This document shows, piece by piece, positions 42,317-57,600 of a stretch of DNA of 64,000 nucleotides (position 1 is the first letter of the stretch; the number at the start of each line of letters is the position of its first letter). The notes under the pieces were generated by a model. That model worked only from the letters and a program-made list of their open reading frames with translations. It ran no database searches and was not told the origin of the DNA. Location: contig CM082594.2 in assembly GCA_040954595.2 (NCBI GenBank), forward strand, positions 9,114,001 through 9,178,000, written 5' to 3'. A program made the position numbers and the translations under genes. The DNA is from Balanoglossus misakiensis. Its lineage: Eukaryota; Hemichordata.

Positions 42317-45300
42317 GGTGCTAAACGTGTTAAAGACACCTACTGACTGCTTGCTCCCTGTACAGCAAGGTGAACTGTAACAAAAGACTGTTTTCTCAAA
42401 ACACCATTCATTATTCTGAAAAGTGATTTACATACGTCATGAGTTAGTTCCCATCCCTGGTTCTTTTTCCGTTTCAAATATAAGCTTACAGAGAAACAAA
42501 GTTTAAGTGGCACGCTCTCAGAGAAAGTATTATTGTAACTACTTTGTTAATGGCTGCATTCTATTGCTGAATCTGTACATTCATTTAGACACATTATTCC
42601 ATTTCTATAGAAACCTGAGAAAAGTCCAGAAAAAGCTAAGCGTAGAGCAATAATAACCACTGTTACTTGCCCACTTGCTCTTTGACTGACACAATCTCAT
42701 TTAATTCAGTAATATCAACACATGAAAGAGGCCCAATATGAAATCTTATAGTTGTGCCCAGTTTTTTTCTTAATTCTCTGTTCCTTCACTGAGTGTCATA
42801 TACAATTTTGCATGAGGAAAGCAAAATTGGAATTTGAGAGAGAAATAATTTGCAAGAATGAATTTAAACTCTGTTCCTGCATATAGTCAACTAAGTCAAT
42901 CATACTTCAGAAAACCTTCTCCAGGGAACCATCAAAGATGGCCGCCCTGCCATCATACTTGACAACAGTGACTTGGGGGCAACTCATTATCACCAGCTTG
43001 GGAGAGTGACATTCTTACTCATTTTCACAAACCTATATCGCCATTACAAATGACACTCAGATTTCGCTTTTAAAATATGTTTAATATTTTAAAAAGTTTG
43101 TGAAAATGTGATATCCGAAGGAAATTGGGAACACATAGGTAGTGGCCACCACGCTAGCAGATGAAGCATGGCAGTTTAATAAGTAGAATGTTTTTTAAAT
43201 TACAAAGCATCCATTGACATAGCGTGCATGTCCATTGCTTGGAGGAATAAAACGTGATAGTGGTCTTATCACAGGTTTCATCATTGGAACACTGATGGAA
43301 CTACAAAAAATGCAAAATGCAAAAAATGATTGTCAACTTGTCTGCTAGGCATTCTCGCTTTGCTATGCCGCAGCTAGTAACGGTACAGTGAGGCCTGGTA
43401 ATACTCTGTTATCTATCACATGATAATGTTGTTGTTTTTATATGATATGCAGAATATTTGCGGCTACATCCTCCTCTCTTGCCAACTTTTTTGAAAGACA
43501 TCATGAGCTGATAAAAAATGTTGTGCCACACTCAAATGATAATAAATGAGTCTGTAAATTGAGGGGTTTAAACACATATAAAAGACGCCATGTGTGGGAC
43601 AGGGTGTGCTCATTCTTTTAGATACATCTGACATTACTTCTTGTATAAAAAGATGCTGATGTTCAGAGAAAACATCAACGGGAAAGATTGACAGAAGTTA
43701 CAGCTACAGAGTCCCTGTAAAAAATCAGTACTTTCAATTTTCCGCAAGTTTACAGCCTCTGTAATCTTTCCTTTTATTCATGGACATTATATGACATCGT
43801 CTAAGCTGACATTTCAGCTAGAATTAAGCCCTAATCTTACATAAAGTTTGGGGATTTACACAAAGGAAATCTTTTCTACTCTAAGGAGTACATGCATGGT
43901 TTACTGATACAGAATTTCTTCAAAACATTTGCTTCTAGCTCAAGTAAATCAGTTGGTACAAATCTTATGGTACTCTTCACATTCAAGCCAAAAACTTGGT
44001 TTTTGACTCAGTCATAAATATAAATTTTAATGTAGGTATTTTAATTAACAAAATAGTGCCAACTTCGAGAGTGGGAGACATACCGTACATCCTGTTTTGC
44101 TCTTTTGACTGAAAACCAGCAACTTTATTCACATGCTCCAAATATCCCCTCCCTCTGGCCGATACATGTAACTATGATTGTTTAATCAGAAAATTGGCAA
44201 TGGCAAAATCTAGGGCAACACGCATCAAATGAAGTAGTTCTGTTCAAATCTTTGTAATATCTGGAGGACATTTTACGCTGTCTTATACTTCCTAATTTTT
44301 ATCAGCCACAAACTAGAATTTCACTCGGGAGCGCATTTACATAGCCTGGAGTCACAAAGATAGTCTGCACAGATCCCAGGCACAGCTTTTCTGTTCGCTT
44401 GTAGGTTGACTCACACACAGGGTGACAGGAATCCCAGAATGCAGTGGGTCATGAAGCCTGAAGGATATTCACATATCTGAGCATGTTCCAGGGACGGATT
44501 TCAGGCAGAATGATTCAAAACAGAATCTTTCTCACACGTACTGCGTAATTATGGATTCTACCAGTTGGAAAACCTAGGTTATATTCCAAGACAGACAAAA
44601 TCACTCCCAATATCAAGGTTACACTAACAGAAAGTGTGCAGTTTCCTTTGGCAGAAAAAGAAATGTGATCCACAATTGTTAACTGAAGAAGCCTCATCTG
44701 GCTTTAAACAAGACACTGACGAACTGATGATGGATACTATAGTATCACAGATATGAAACAAGATAAAATAATTAGCTGAAACAAATTAGTGGAAACAAAC
44801 GAGACTGGAAAATGACCCTACGTGCATGAAAACAAAATTTCATAACAGACATAAAAGTACCAGACAGTGGCAAAAGGAGTGATATATATTTTTTCTTGTG
44901 AGCAATAGATATCTGATAATTTTTTTTTATTTTCTTGATAACAAGATCATCATAAGTGCTAGCATTAATATCCAACACTTCTAAAATATGTCTTATTTTC
45001 CCAGTGAACATAAAATTGCTTGCAGGCTTGATGTTTGTGTGTACGCCATTAAACGTTATCGCTTGTGTTCGACGCACCATGCATGCTAAGTGATTTCAAA
45101 TTTTTGCATTGATGTCAAAACTTTTCACGTATTAATTTTGCAATAAACAAATCTGTAAGATAAACTGTTTCAACCAAACATATATGAGCACCAGGTTTGG
45201 AGAGAAACTCTCTGGCAAGCGCTGCTGCAATGCCTAAATATGATTCTGTTGATACTGTGCTCCATGGGGATTCCAAGTGAAATGTCTGGGTAAAAATTTA

Positions 45301-48101
45301 TTGAGATAACGCCTCTAAAAATCATATATCGACTCAAACTACGGACAGGCCTGACAAGAATGTTATCGTTGGTTGACATCGTCATGTCAGTCACATGTCA
45401 TGACAACAACAGAAACCAGCCAGCCTTAAAACTTGGAGTAGCTGGGCCAAACAAATCAAGGAAATATCAAATATTGATTGTTGAATAGATTATTCATCAG
45501 TGAGGAATTCTTCAGAACATGTGGCCGTAACACCACCTGCATGTTACACAGTGATTTGAGCCGTGGCCATAAGCATGTCATTAAAGTCTGCCAACAACAT
45601 CTGCTTCTTCAGGAAATCACATGCAAGGCCGTTTGTTCAGTCATTTTTTGTCCATCATGTTAGCTTAGTCTGATCTAATTTGACCTCTGTCATGTATTCA
45701 AATGAATCCCTAATACTCATTAAAACCATCCATTCCCGTCTGGTGTGTCCAACAGTCTGAAAAGTTGGCAAAACCAGGCTTCCATTATAATTTCATTTTA
45801 TTCATCTTCTGATTCTAAATTCTTTTTGGACTGATGATGACTGACAGAATAGATTTGAAGTTTGACCTCACAACTTTCACTACACATCAGAAACTGATGA
45901 ACATTGTGCCTAGATGGATCTCTTACATGACATTTCCTTGTCTACATTCAAGATGGCATAATTGCGAGAAGACAAATATCCTGACAGTTGATATTTCACA
46001 AAAAATTGAAATTCTGAAAACGTGCTGTCAATTTTTTTTTATTCTTTTCATACATCCAGTCTACACTTGAAGATTTTGCAATAGTCATGACTAGTTTATC
46101 TTTGGATACTTAATAATGGATGTCAAGGTTGAAATTTGTCATATATCAAACATAGATAACAACCAAAATGGACTGTAAAAACCCACTTCGACATTTTGCC
46201 ATTTCTATTTATAGCCAAGATTGTGAAATGGCAATAAATGAGCTGTGTGACACCCCTCTATTAATGCAAAAATGGCTTTTTATTAAACAAATAGACTTTT
46301 ATGAATTATATTCTTTGCTAATGAATACCACTGTGCGAAATGGATTACGGCTAGCTTTATCATCACCAGGGCTGCAAGATAAGCTGATGCAGCAACCGCG
46401 GTTTTTCCATTAAGATGTACGTCAGTCAGTGAAATGTGCAGATAACATAGTGCTTTTATTGTCACCATTTGGCGGTACTTGCAAAATGCCATGACTGATA
46501 GTAAAATACGGGGGAGATGTAATGTCTAATCGAAAAGGCTGGGTCAAAGACACCCTGTGCTTACAAAGTCTGGAGAATCAACTGAAAATCATTTTAATTC
46601 TCCTGAATTTATTGAGGGATAAAACATCAAATTTACCTCAATAACTTCTCTCTCTTCTCCAGTCTATGATCTTAGCTTAATGATTGTCCAACTAATTTCT
46701 CAAAAAAATCCATTGATTTAGTACTCATTTTTTTCACAAACTGTTAGTGAGCAAATAGTTTCATTCAAAATAGTGCTCCGTGCAAATGGAAACATTGAAA
46801 GGGAAAAAATACTGATCAAAGAGCATAAATTCTCTGACAAATTGCTGACTGGAAGCCACCCTTGCATATTTATGTCTAAGCGTGCCCCCTGCCGATACAG
46901 CCAGATAATGAAAACAGCAGAGTCTTATAAAATATGAATTCCCAGCATGATAAGATTGGAGTGATTTTCCACCATAACTTTATGAGAGTAAACTATTGTA
47001 ATAACTCATGCGAGAATAAATCTAGACCATAGCAATTACAAAGTGGTAATAATGTTTTGCATTCAATATTTCAAAAATCATTTTTCCATGGTTCAGCCGT
47101 CTTGATTAATAAAAGACAGTAATATCACCCTGAATAATTCATTGGCTGTACCAGAGCAGATTCCAACTCTATAACTTCTCTGAGTCATTATACCACAAAT
47201 ATAAAACCGAGAGTTGAACACATTTTACACAATTGGAATGCCCTTTTCAATTCTGATCAGTTCTCTCCTTTTCGTTCACCATCTTCTAAAAGTTTACGTG
47301 TGCAACCAGAATAAAAACCTTCCACAACAAGAACAAGATGGCAGATGTCATTCATCATTTTGTGGGCCTTGCCCTCTTCCCAAACCCATCGAATACATTA
47401 AACTAGAGACATTAACTAGCGTCTTACCAGTGCTTTCTAAATGTATAAAGCATTTGCTGGTGCTAATATCTCATGGCCTAATTGGGCCTTTTAACACCTC
47501 GGGCACAACCACGTCAACCACTCTCCTTTTGGATGGCTTTCATATTAAAGGCACTGGCGAATAAAAGGGGTGCATGGAAACCGTGTATGAAACACCTGGA
47601 ACAGATACTCTTGATGATTTGATTTGATTTTTTTCTTTTAACCTGAGATTGTGTTTTTTTTTATCAAGATTGGCAGATAAATCTCAGCAATCCAGTTCTC
47701 AAGGGCACCTAGTGTTGTTCACCTTGACAACACTGGAGCAAATCTTCAAAGAAACTATAAGCCAGAAATTGGGTAGCATGCCACGAATACTACACTAATT
47801 GGCTTTCTATAAGTTTTCAGAGGTTTAAGTTGAAAACGTGACTGAATTGGCTGACTCCTAAAGAAGTAAAAGAATTAAATGTGCAGGTTTTGTTCAGAGA
47901 TTGATTAATACCAATCAGCTGTTCATCTCTTACACCACTATGGAGTCTAACAAATTTTTGTCATACATACAGAATTTATCAATTTTTTTTTACTAAAACA
48001 ACCTGTTCACCCTATAGTTCCCTGTTGCATAATCCATTGACAATAGTATCTCTACTCTAAAGACATACAAGGGGTGTTTATGCTTCGTGAAATTATTTGC
48101 T

Positions 48102-48129
48102 TTTTCATCGATCACGTGATCGACGAAAA
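48102..48129. promoter_or_regulatory. Extended palindrome centred on CACGTG
   Basis: TCGATCACGTGATCGA (48108-48123) is a perfect 16-bp palindrome. It extends to 28 bp with one mismatched pair, flanked by TTTTC and GAAAA. The core TCACGTGA is the preferred MITF/TFE-type E-box. Regulatory use is inferred. Confidence 0.5.
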
Positions 48130-48912
48130 TGCTGGGGCAACTACCGTATATGCACAGATTGGCTACAGGGACATGTGATCATGATTGAAAGCAGCCTTGA
48201 AGGTAATTCTAGCATCAAAAAACCAAAGCTTGATTCAAATTGTCAACCATCTCCACAACTGGTGGATAATTGTGCCGATAAACAAAGTTATTTCTCAGGC
48301 TATAGGGAATAAACTGTTTCCAATTAACAGTATTTGTAAAGTGTAAGCAAAAATGATGAGGAAGAACTGTACTCCAGGCATTTTGATTACCGTGGCGACC
48401 AGAAATGAGTCGGTTATGATGCAGTGATGTTTGTTTGACACTTTCCTGCATGGGATTGATTTCTGAATTTCAGTCGTTCCACGGTTATGAATAAATCAAG
48501 TGACCGGGAGGGGTCCACACCTGTACAGCTCACGACACAGTGACAACAATACTTGATATCAAGTACTGAAATGTGGTGTTCGGTCAATATGAACCCTGAT
48601 TTGGTATTTACCACTGTGGAAAAAGTCCCAGAACTGATTTAATGAATTATAAAACCACCATTTTTACATTTATATGTACAATTGCAGTTTGTATCATGCA
48701 TGTATGTGATGTTCAAGCATGTATGTGATATATCTGCAGCACTGTAGTTTTCTGCATGAGACTGACTCCTTAACAGTCGCATATCCACGGGTCTCTGTAA
48801 CCCAGTATGCCGCTGGCACTCGGAGGCACTGACATGATCTGATTTCAATCCAATCAGAATGGACTATTAAGTCTCTATTATGTAACAGATGTGGTTTTTC
48901 ACAGCCAATTAA

Positions 48913-48926
48913 GTTACCATGGCAAT
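48913..48926. promoter_or_regulatory. RFX X-box-like site
   Basis: GTTACCATGGCAAT differs from the X-box consensus GTYRCCATGGMAAC only at the last base. A similar word GTCACCATGGAAAT lies at 49993-50006. Intronic; function inferred. Confidence 0.3.
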
Positions 48927-49312
48927 GCATGCAATTTGGCCAGTAGATTACATGCTGCCTGGCAACCGACTTGAAGAGAAAGAAAGACTAATTGAACTTC
49001 ATTTCCAACTAGTTTAAGTTTTACTCAGATAATTACAGGAACACTAACGATTGGATGAAAAACATGCAGGATATTACTATGAATTTCTAAGCTGTGACCG
49101 TTGCCTTCTTCATAATGAGAAATTCTTGGCAACACCTACAGTGCAAGACATAATAACATTACTTTGTGTGCCATGCAGTTTCCAGGCCATTATTGTGACG
49201 TCAAATTCAACTGGTTGCTATGAGCTGGGATAACTTCATCAGTTTTACGCATTAAAGTTAATGGCCCAATACTGGGACACCCTCTAGGCAGTTAGAATCT
49301 TTAAGATGCCCT

Positions 49313-49427
49313 TTACAATATGTACCTGTATATGTTTGGTATATATGTATAAAGTATGTATACCGTATGTGTTTGTGTACATGTATGTGTATACTATGAA
49401 TGTATGTATGTATGTATGTGAATGTCT
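49313..49427. repeat. TGTA/TATG-rich low-complexity tract
   Basis: Alternating TGTA, TATG and GTAT words culminating in a (TGTA)n run at about 49400-49419. The apparent His/Thr/Tyr-rich frames on the minus strand are products of this repeat. Confidence 0.9.
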
Positions 49428-52400
49428 GGGTATAAACATCACTTTGCATATGTGACAGATAACCACCTGTTGACTGTTTACTGTTTGTGGGCAATGGATG
49501 TAGAGAACACATTAAACCTTTCTAGAATTTTAGATGAACACTACAAGAGATAAAAGCTCTGGTTGATTAGTTGAAAGTAATATTTTAGGTATGAGTCACA
49601 ATGGCTATAACTGCAAATTTAAGAATTAAAAAAAAATTGACACATTTGTTTATCTTCACTGCAGATGATATATTGTGAGTAAAGTGATGTTGTGCAGATG
49701 AAGAAATAAGATATATCTCAGAACAATTCTTCCCAGTGGACATATGTGTCATAGGAAACACTTTATCTGGAATTTAGCGGGTTCCTGTTCAGGATAGGGC
49801 AGATCAAAATCAGATCATCACATTTTATGACCGTTTTACTGCAAAACATCAAGTTAAAATGGCTGATTTGGCCAGCTGAATATCATACGACGAAGCCATT
49901 GACAAATTTGCAAAAAATTGAGGGATTGTTATCAAGTGCAAATACGGCACTGCCACGTGTCGCTCCTAAAATAATAGATACCCCACAATCTGGTCACCAT
50001 GGAAATCAGTCAGGGGGAGACCAATGGATTATGGGTATTGCAGAGGGAAGCCATTACAATCTCTTTTGAGAAAATGCTATACACACTTCAGGGTCACAGA
50101 ATTTTACATCCAATATATGAAAATTGTCCATATACTATGAAAATGGTAGAAAAAATAGAGAGCAATTGACACAATATTTGGGGTGACAAAATATTGTAAT
50201 GGTGTAACACCCAAACAATTTTTTCATGGTATATGATATTGCAGATTTACTACTGATTTTCTCACAAACCCTGTCAATGTATGTACACTGATACCTAATT
50301 TAGCCACTTTGTTGACTGTTCGGGTCAAACTGATCATATTAAAATGTCCTTGGCATTCTAATTTAAGTAGCTGCTAGTCAAAAGGAGAAGAACTCCTCCT
50401 ACACTGCATCAATAGAAACTAAGATTTCTGACAAATCTGAAAGCGACGTGCCCAGTTAGTGGTCGGCTGCTTTTGAGTAGAAATGGAGACGAAATTAACA
50501 TTGTGTTGATAAATGAAAAGTGAAAGCACCAATTTATTTTTAAATTGAAGACTTTGCGATTTATCGCAACGTCAAATCTGCACTAAGGTTTGCGTAAAAC
50601 TGAATGGATTTTTAAGGTCTGTCTCCCTAGAGTCCAACTTTATTACTTCTGTCGACTCTCCACTTGGCATCATATTTTCCAACTCATGTGGCTGTCATTT
50701 ACAAATGTTCTTTTCTGAGTTATTGCATCTTTACTGGCAAAACCACGCTTCTCCTACAGGATTAGAAAACACATTAGACTAAGATGCTAAAACTTCAAAT
50801 TCATTAAAACTCTTTATAGCTGCGAAACTGATTGAAATGGTAGGTTTATCCTTCCGATCGCTGAGAGCCAGATGTTTTTGATAACTGAACATCTCTAGAT
50901 TTCCTGATCAGCGGCTGTTGTGAACGTCAGAATGGAAAGATGCCCAGTCGGTGTTGTTTTCCAAGATGAAGCCTGACACAGCGAGGCAAGCCCTCAATCT
51001 CTGTGATGACATCTGATAAAAGGGTGATTTTTGCCAGTGGGCGATCGATAAGCAGTTTAATCTCACCAAGAACTTGAATTTCACAGGTTGCTATCGAAGT
51101 CATGGATAAATTTCACTATACAATTACATGTACTGCAATTGGAGACCTGCCTGCCTCTCAGAATTCTCCGTCCATAAATTAATGTGATTAAACTTGTTGG
51201 TTATAGAAACGCACAAGTCCTAACTTTCTATGTGCTCAGGAAATCCATCACAGAAATTAGGGGAGCTGCCGCATTAATTCAATTAATTTCATGAATTCTG
51301 TAAATATTAAATAAGCTTCTACATGCACCAAGAAATGAAGTTCGCTGGATCTATGGTTTACAATGAATGAGTTAGACTACACGGCTGCAGCCAAGGGCTG
51401 GGAATAATAACAAGAAAGCAATCCTGAAATAATACAGACTCAGTCTGAGTCAGATAATGTTCAAATCCATGACTATTGCATTTTACATATAACTACATAC
51501 TCGCATGGGGGAATTAAAGTGAAAGTGATTTTAACACCTTCTCATGACATCAATCTCATTTGCTTCAACCCAGGAAAAACACCAATTCACACACAACAAC
51601 CACAGCTTGTGGTACGCTGGCTAGCTAGGCCCTCATTGTATGGCAATAAATATTGTGCAAAAATGTACTTTCACGGTATTCCACTACATTTTGTAAACAG
51701 GAGCTATATATGTTGCCAGTGCAAGCATGAAATGTAATACATTTTCAAAAGCAATGTAAAGCCACTGTAAGTAGAAGTGCCATTATCTGGCTGCATTATC
51801 AAAAAGTGCAATAATATGGCGACGTGTTCAGTGTTTCTGAGTTTGTATTCATCCTACCCATCAGAATGTAAACAGTGCCTGTCCATCGTTTGTTCAACTC
51901 TTGATTAACGTCTCACAAAAAGAAGCTGATAGCTTTTCAACATTTACATTAGCGTGTGCCTAAAATTACTTTCAGAGAACTGATCAGGCAGATTTTATCT
52001 GGTGGCAAAATTACTTAATTTTGACATCATCTGCATTGCAAGCAACGTCGGGGTGTTATCGATAAGTTATGACTGAGCCCGCTTTCCATTAATGAAGGCA
52101 TGTCAGTAAAGTCTTCGAGCAGACCACATATAATGGTTTCTATCTTAAGCACTATTTTTAATGACCAAGATTTTCAACCAACACTGTGGGGCAAGATAAT
52201 AGGCAGATATGTGTTCACAATGCCGTGTTGATATAGGGTATATATTTGCAAGGAATATTATCTCAATTCATTTCTTATCATTTTATCCAAGTACCGTATA
52301 TCAATCGTTATTCAGTTCTCCTCGCTTCCAAACACGAAAATTTTAAAAATTGCATCTTTGTCAGACTCGAATAACCCCAAGATGTTAGTTAAATGACATA

Positions 52401-53401
52401 TACACACACAAAAAGCAATCTTTAGTGGAGACATGAAGTCTTGAAGGTGTAATTTATTGCAAACTGAAACAGATGAAAACATGGCACACAGCCAATCAAT
52501 GCCATGTTAACAATACAATATATAGCCGTAGTCGGCCATGACGGTTTTTTACCACCAGAGAGAGTAATTAGACTTCGATTCCACTGTGGGTTGCTCGCAA
52601 TTTGCATCTAGGTCAAGCATGAAAGTAGACAGACAAGGAAAAAACGAGACAGAATGATCTCAACAACTGCAGAATAGTCAACCACAGTTAGTCAAATATG
52701 GCCCCTATGGAGACTAAGTCTGCCCGTTTGAACAGGAGTGTGATGTGTGCGTCTTGAGAATATCAAACTGAGTGACAAGCAGATGGTAGATGTAGACGCT
52801 AGTCAGACTAAACTGAGCATGATAAAGGAGCTGGGCTTGCTTATTTTCAAGAATTCACACATTTCAGGTGATGTGCATCGCGTTCAGAAAACTGTCTCTG
52901 TCCTCGCACCTATTAAGGATGGAAATGAATAAAAGCTTTGACACGTCACTGTTTGAAGTGCGTACAACACAGAAAGAAAATTACTTAGGAAACTGCTGAA
53001 AGTTATACACATAGAAGGTGCAGTTTAAAAACTTGAATGAATGCTGTGGATTTTTCAGGGACATGTCCCATTTTTTCCCAATGATACGTGGGCTTTTCAC
53101 AGGTCTCAATGCGCAGCCTTGGAGAGTTTAATAAATTCCCAAAAGGCCAGGCTGATCAAGGGAAATTAGCATACAGATTGGGGAGGTTAGCAACCCTGAC
53201 ATCAAGAATCATCATTTGTAGGCGTATCAGCTCCGTTTCTTAAAAAGCCGATTACTTTGACTCAAAACATAAAAACTTGTCATTGGTTTCCCCTTTTATG
53301 TGGTAACAATATTTAATCTTGTTATATATGTCCACAGCTATAGCCTCTGAAATGAGAATGATTATGAAAAATATTTGATTACACCACTTGATAGGCACGT
53401 T

Positions 53402-53471
53402 AGATTTTGACTTACAAATTGTGATGGTATAAATTCAAGATTTTGACTTACAAAACAGAATCATGGTATGA
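53402..53471. repeat. Imperfect tandem duplication, 36-bp period
   Basis: AGATTTTGACTTACAAA occurs at 53402-53418 and 53438-53454, each followed by a related ATGGTAT-AATT segment. Older than the perfect duplications elsewhere in the window. Confidence 0.8.
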
Positions 53472-54633
53472 ATTTAAAATGCTTTTATCCTAAGTGATTC
53501 CCTCCTTGCCAAACAGTAAAAATGTTTAAAACAACACTGTCTTGGCTAAACTCAAATCAAAACAATCCACTGAATGTTCAGTACATATACTGACAAGTTT
53601 AAAGTTGAAACACTATTATCAATGCCAGAATTATATAAGAACACACTTTTTCTTGTAGATGTACAAAGTATTTCTTTGGCTTAAATCTAATTCAATTATT
53701 CATACATGAATCATGTTTATGTGGCCACAGCAACTTATGAGTGAATGAAATCTGATGGAGCAATTCGATGTCGTCGATTTGCAGCCCTTTCCCAGGTAGC
53801 CCAGCACACCGTGTGTCATCACCCTGACAGCCAAATTTGAATATCAATTCAGGTCATGTGAAATGAATGCTAATGATCAACATGGAAAGGTGTGACCACC
53901 CACTTGCAAAACTGCCCATTTTCTACTCTTGAAAGACGACATCATCAAACTCATTCATGCTCAAATTGTGGTATTGTGTCTGTAAGGAACACAAATTCAT
54001 GTTGATAATAGCCCCAATTATGAACACTTTGCTATGAATCTGATTTCTGCAGGACCATGTACTGGGTGCTTTTCAAAAAAGACTTGGAGCTCTTAGAAGC
54101 AACCAAGTCAACACACTTTTTACATTCTGTATGGTAAAACGTAGGGCATGACAGTATTCCATTTCCAACCAAGGACTTGCCCAGAGTCTTTTAATACTTA
54201 ACTTCAAAGCTGACATGTACAACTATAATCTTTTCATTGTTAAAAAATCAACATTTCCTTGAGAGAGAACTTTTCAAGTTGGCATATGACATTTTTATTT
54301 CAACAATTTGATTCTGATTAATAATTCAAACAATAAATGGATATGACCTGGTTGGGCCAGAAACTGAACGCAGCAGCTACAAAAAAGCACTTTGACTTAA
54401 ATAGTAGTGCAGGAAAACAGTCATAAAAATGGCCTTGATGTATTCATTACAAATGGGCCAAAATGGCTGGCCAAGGAAAGGGGTGATATAATTAGGGTGA
54501 AGGAAATGATCCAACTCCATCTGGGCAAATTGCCGTCATGGCTGAGCAAACGTGTGAAAACAACTTCCCCCTGAAAAGATCTCTCTTACATTTGATGGAT
54601 TGGATGACTTAACGCCAGCTGTAATGTGTAGGT

Positions 54634-54680
54634 AACATTAAGTAATATATGCGTTGGAAACATTAAGTAATACGTGGGTC
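54634..54680. repeat. Imperfect tandem duplication, 25-bp period
   Basis: AACATTAAGTAATA occurs at 54634 and 54659, each followed by a diverged TGCG/GTGG segment. Confidence 0.75.
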
Positions 54681-57600
54681 ACTAAAAGCAGACAGCCATG
54701 TTGTGATGTGCTGTATGGATTTACAGAACATGGAATTATGGGTACCTGACGTCTACACTGTGATGTTCAGAAATAGTTCAAAGCTACTACATGAACAAAT
54801 TGCAATGTCCAAAATGGGACAAGTTCAGAGTCCGATAATGTTCATTTCACCCTGGGATCCAAAGTGGTATCAACGGTAACCAAAATAGCACCGTTATCAT
54901 CTGTGGAAGCATTCTATGATTACAGCGCCTGAGCTCGGAGTTCAACATCACCACACATGCCCACACGAGGGATGTGTTCAGAATTAGAACAGGAAACTCA
55001 GTGATGTGTGAATAACTGTAGGTGGAACTCTCGCAGAATGAATGGCTTGCGATGATTTACGAGCAGCCTCACAGCTCTACAGATGCTACCTTTTAATACG
55101 TTTTAATCGAGCAGCATCGGACAGACGATCCTGAGAACTGACATTTTGTTTGCTGTCTGCCGAGAGCCTGCACACACTCAGTTGGCAGGATGCCCGGCAA
55201 AGACGCTGTCACATTCGATTTAGGATCCCTTTAAATGGCACTCACTTTGATGAAACAGGAAAGGGCATTCTTCTTTAAGCCAATGTTTAGAGAAACAGGA
55301 AATAGTAACTCAAGCATTCCATAAAATTTCGCAAAAAGGCTTTTGCTAATCATGTCCAGTCATTTGGCAGAATCTTAATTCCTTCTTGTAATTGAGACTG
55401 ACTTGTGTCTAAAACACTTCTTCTCATTATTTCAGCAAGTGATGAATTTGTCTACTTTCTACCTTACATTTACTCTCATGAGAACAATGGAAGTTAAATA
55501 TTTTAAAAGATAACATGCAGGTGTGAGTAAAAACCAGTTCAAAGGTAAAAGAGCACTTTCATCAATGTGACTAGTCTTGGATCTTCAATTTTATGGTAAC
55601 GTAATATTCTACATTGTCAGCACTATCAAAAACAGTGTATCAGTGATTTTTGCAGACACATTTTTTTGATAATTTCTTTGTCTCACCCAGAGTCAGAGAC
55701 AGCAGCTGACAGATATTGCCATCAATCTGTATTTCATGCAAAATAATTTTAAGTAATATGACAGTTCTATTAGTTTGGTTTAACCCTTTCACCCCATTTC
55801 CCTCTGTAGAAATATCCAACTTCACCATAGAAAACAATGAAGTTGGAGCAAACCATGGTGGTGAAAGGGAATATCTTCTACTGCTGCTAAGATTCGAGTA
55901 CTTGTATGCAGGTAGTTGCTGCCTTATCTATTAAACTCCTTAACCAAGGATCTTGTAAGGATGCCCGTAGTTTGTGATTGCTTTGTCGAAATGGATTTTG
56001 AAGGAGGAATTCAAGTCATTTCAGACTCTATTGGTCTGACACTCTTAACTACGCCGCTGAACAAAGATTTAACCCTGTGTGTCAAGATCTTTTGCAATTC
56101 CATTTCAGTGGCTGCACAGCGGAAGTATACTGATTACAGTTGTTTTTTCACAATTTGCAAACGTTTTCCATTTTTTTCATCGTAAGATATCGCACCATGC
56201 ATCCGATGTAGAACTTGAATCTACTTTAATTTCACTTAAATTTTTTAGTATTTCTACACAATGGGTGGACAGACTGTTCACAAACTAGATAGGAAGATTT
56301 CCTGGTTCAAAATCAATTTCCGTCCAGCTCTTTTACAATCACGACTGCAGTAATGAAAAGGACCATGGAAAGAAAGTAACCACTGAAATGGCTTTCATCC
56401 TGGTTCCTTTAATACAAAATCAAATTACAGACTTGCATCGTCTTGTGTGACTGCTACTGTGTGTTTTAACAAAAACACACACGTTGATTGAAAAGGCAAA
56501 GCTTGTAGGATAAAACACAGGAAAGTTGCTTTTTCCATTAGTTCTTGTTGATTGCCAGTTAATTTAATCTAGGAATCTCATGGAAGGAAACAAAAACAGC
56601 TTGCAACACTTGTTATAGGTTGTGTGAAAGGAACATGTGGTGATAGGCTTTAAAATCCACAAGTCTTTTTTTTTCGAAGTATAAAGGCTGGATTGGGTTT
56701 CTTTCTGGGAATGACTGTATTAGGCTTATGTGTTCAATTTTGAATGGAATTCTTAGAGAATCTGATCTGCAGTGTACAGTAAGGCTGCTTGTTGTGTCTC
56801 CTTCAAAGTTTGTGACAGTATTACTACTGACAGATCTTGTAATCTGTTTTCAGATTAAACCAGGCATATATATGCATACACACACAAAGACAAGTTGAAA
56901 TAATTTCATGTTTCTGTGAGTCCTAATATTTTGTCAAAATATATATATACCTGAACTTAAAGTAACAAATTAATCGCAAATGAAAATATTTTGAAATCAA
57001 TCCCAAATACTTTAGATTGGTTCCCCATTTTTTAATTACCCAGATTTCTTTTCAACAATTCTCAAAAGCTGCAATTCTGTGCAAAAACAAGTTCAACCAA
57101 TATATAAAGCTTAAATGCAGGGGCGTTGGCTGTGCGCATTTTCTCCCCAAGTAACAAGAGCAGCATTGATCTTTAGTAAAGTTGGCATTCAATGACCTCG
57201 TTTGAGAAGGCGTCTTTGTATTGGCGCAGCTGAAGAGTCATTGAGGCAGCTTAAAAAAAAAATTGTTGCAAAAATCATCAACCAGACACGTTTTCTTTGT
57301 TTTATGTTTTTCAAAAATATACACAGCGTGACAGAGTGCTTTTCATATCATAATGTAGATGTTGTATACACACTACATGATTGAAATGCCCGCAGGCTGT
57401 ATCTTAATGCAAGTGTTCTCCAAACAAACATTATGGGTTGATTCTGACATGAATTATAAACCCAATTTCACTGGACAATTTGGGGGATTTCACAATTTGA
57501 AGACATGTGGTCAGATTACAAGAATAGCTGTGCAGCATCAGCATCTATTGATATTTGCACAGTGCTAATTCTCCCCCTGTTGGTCAACAAATTTCATAAG

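Noticed and set aside
47214-47564. 116-codon open frame on the plus strand with a hydrophobic N-terminus
   Set aside because: No domain recognised and no neighbouring exon. The hydrophobic stretch is what AT-rich sequence gives by chance.
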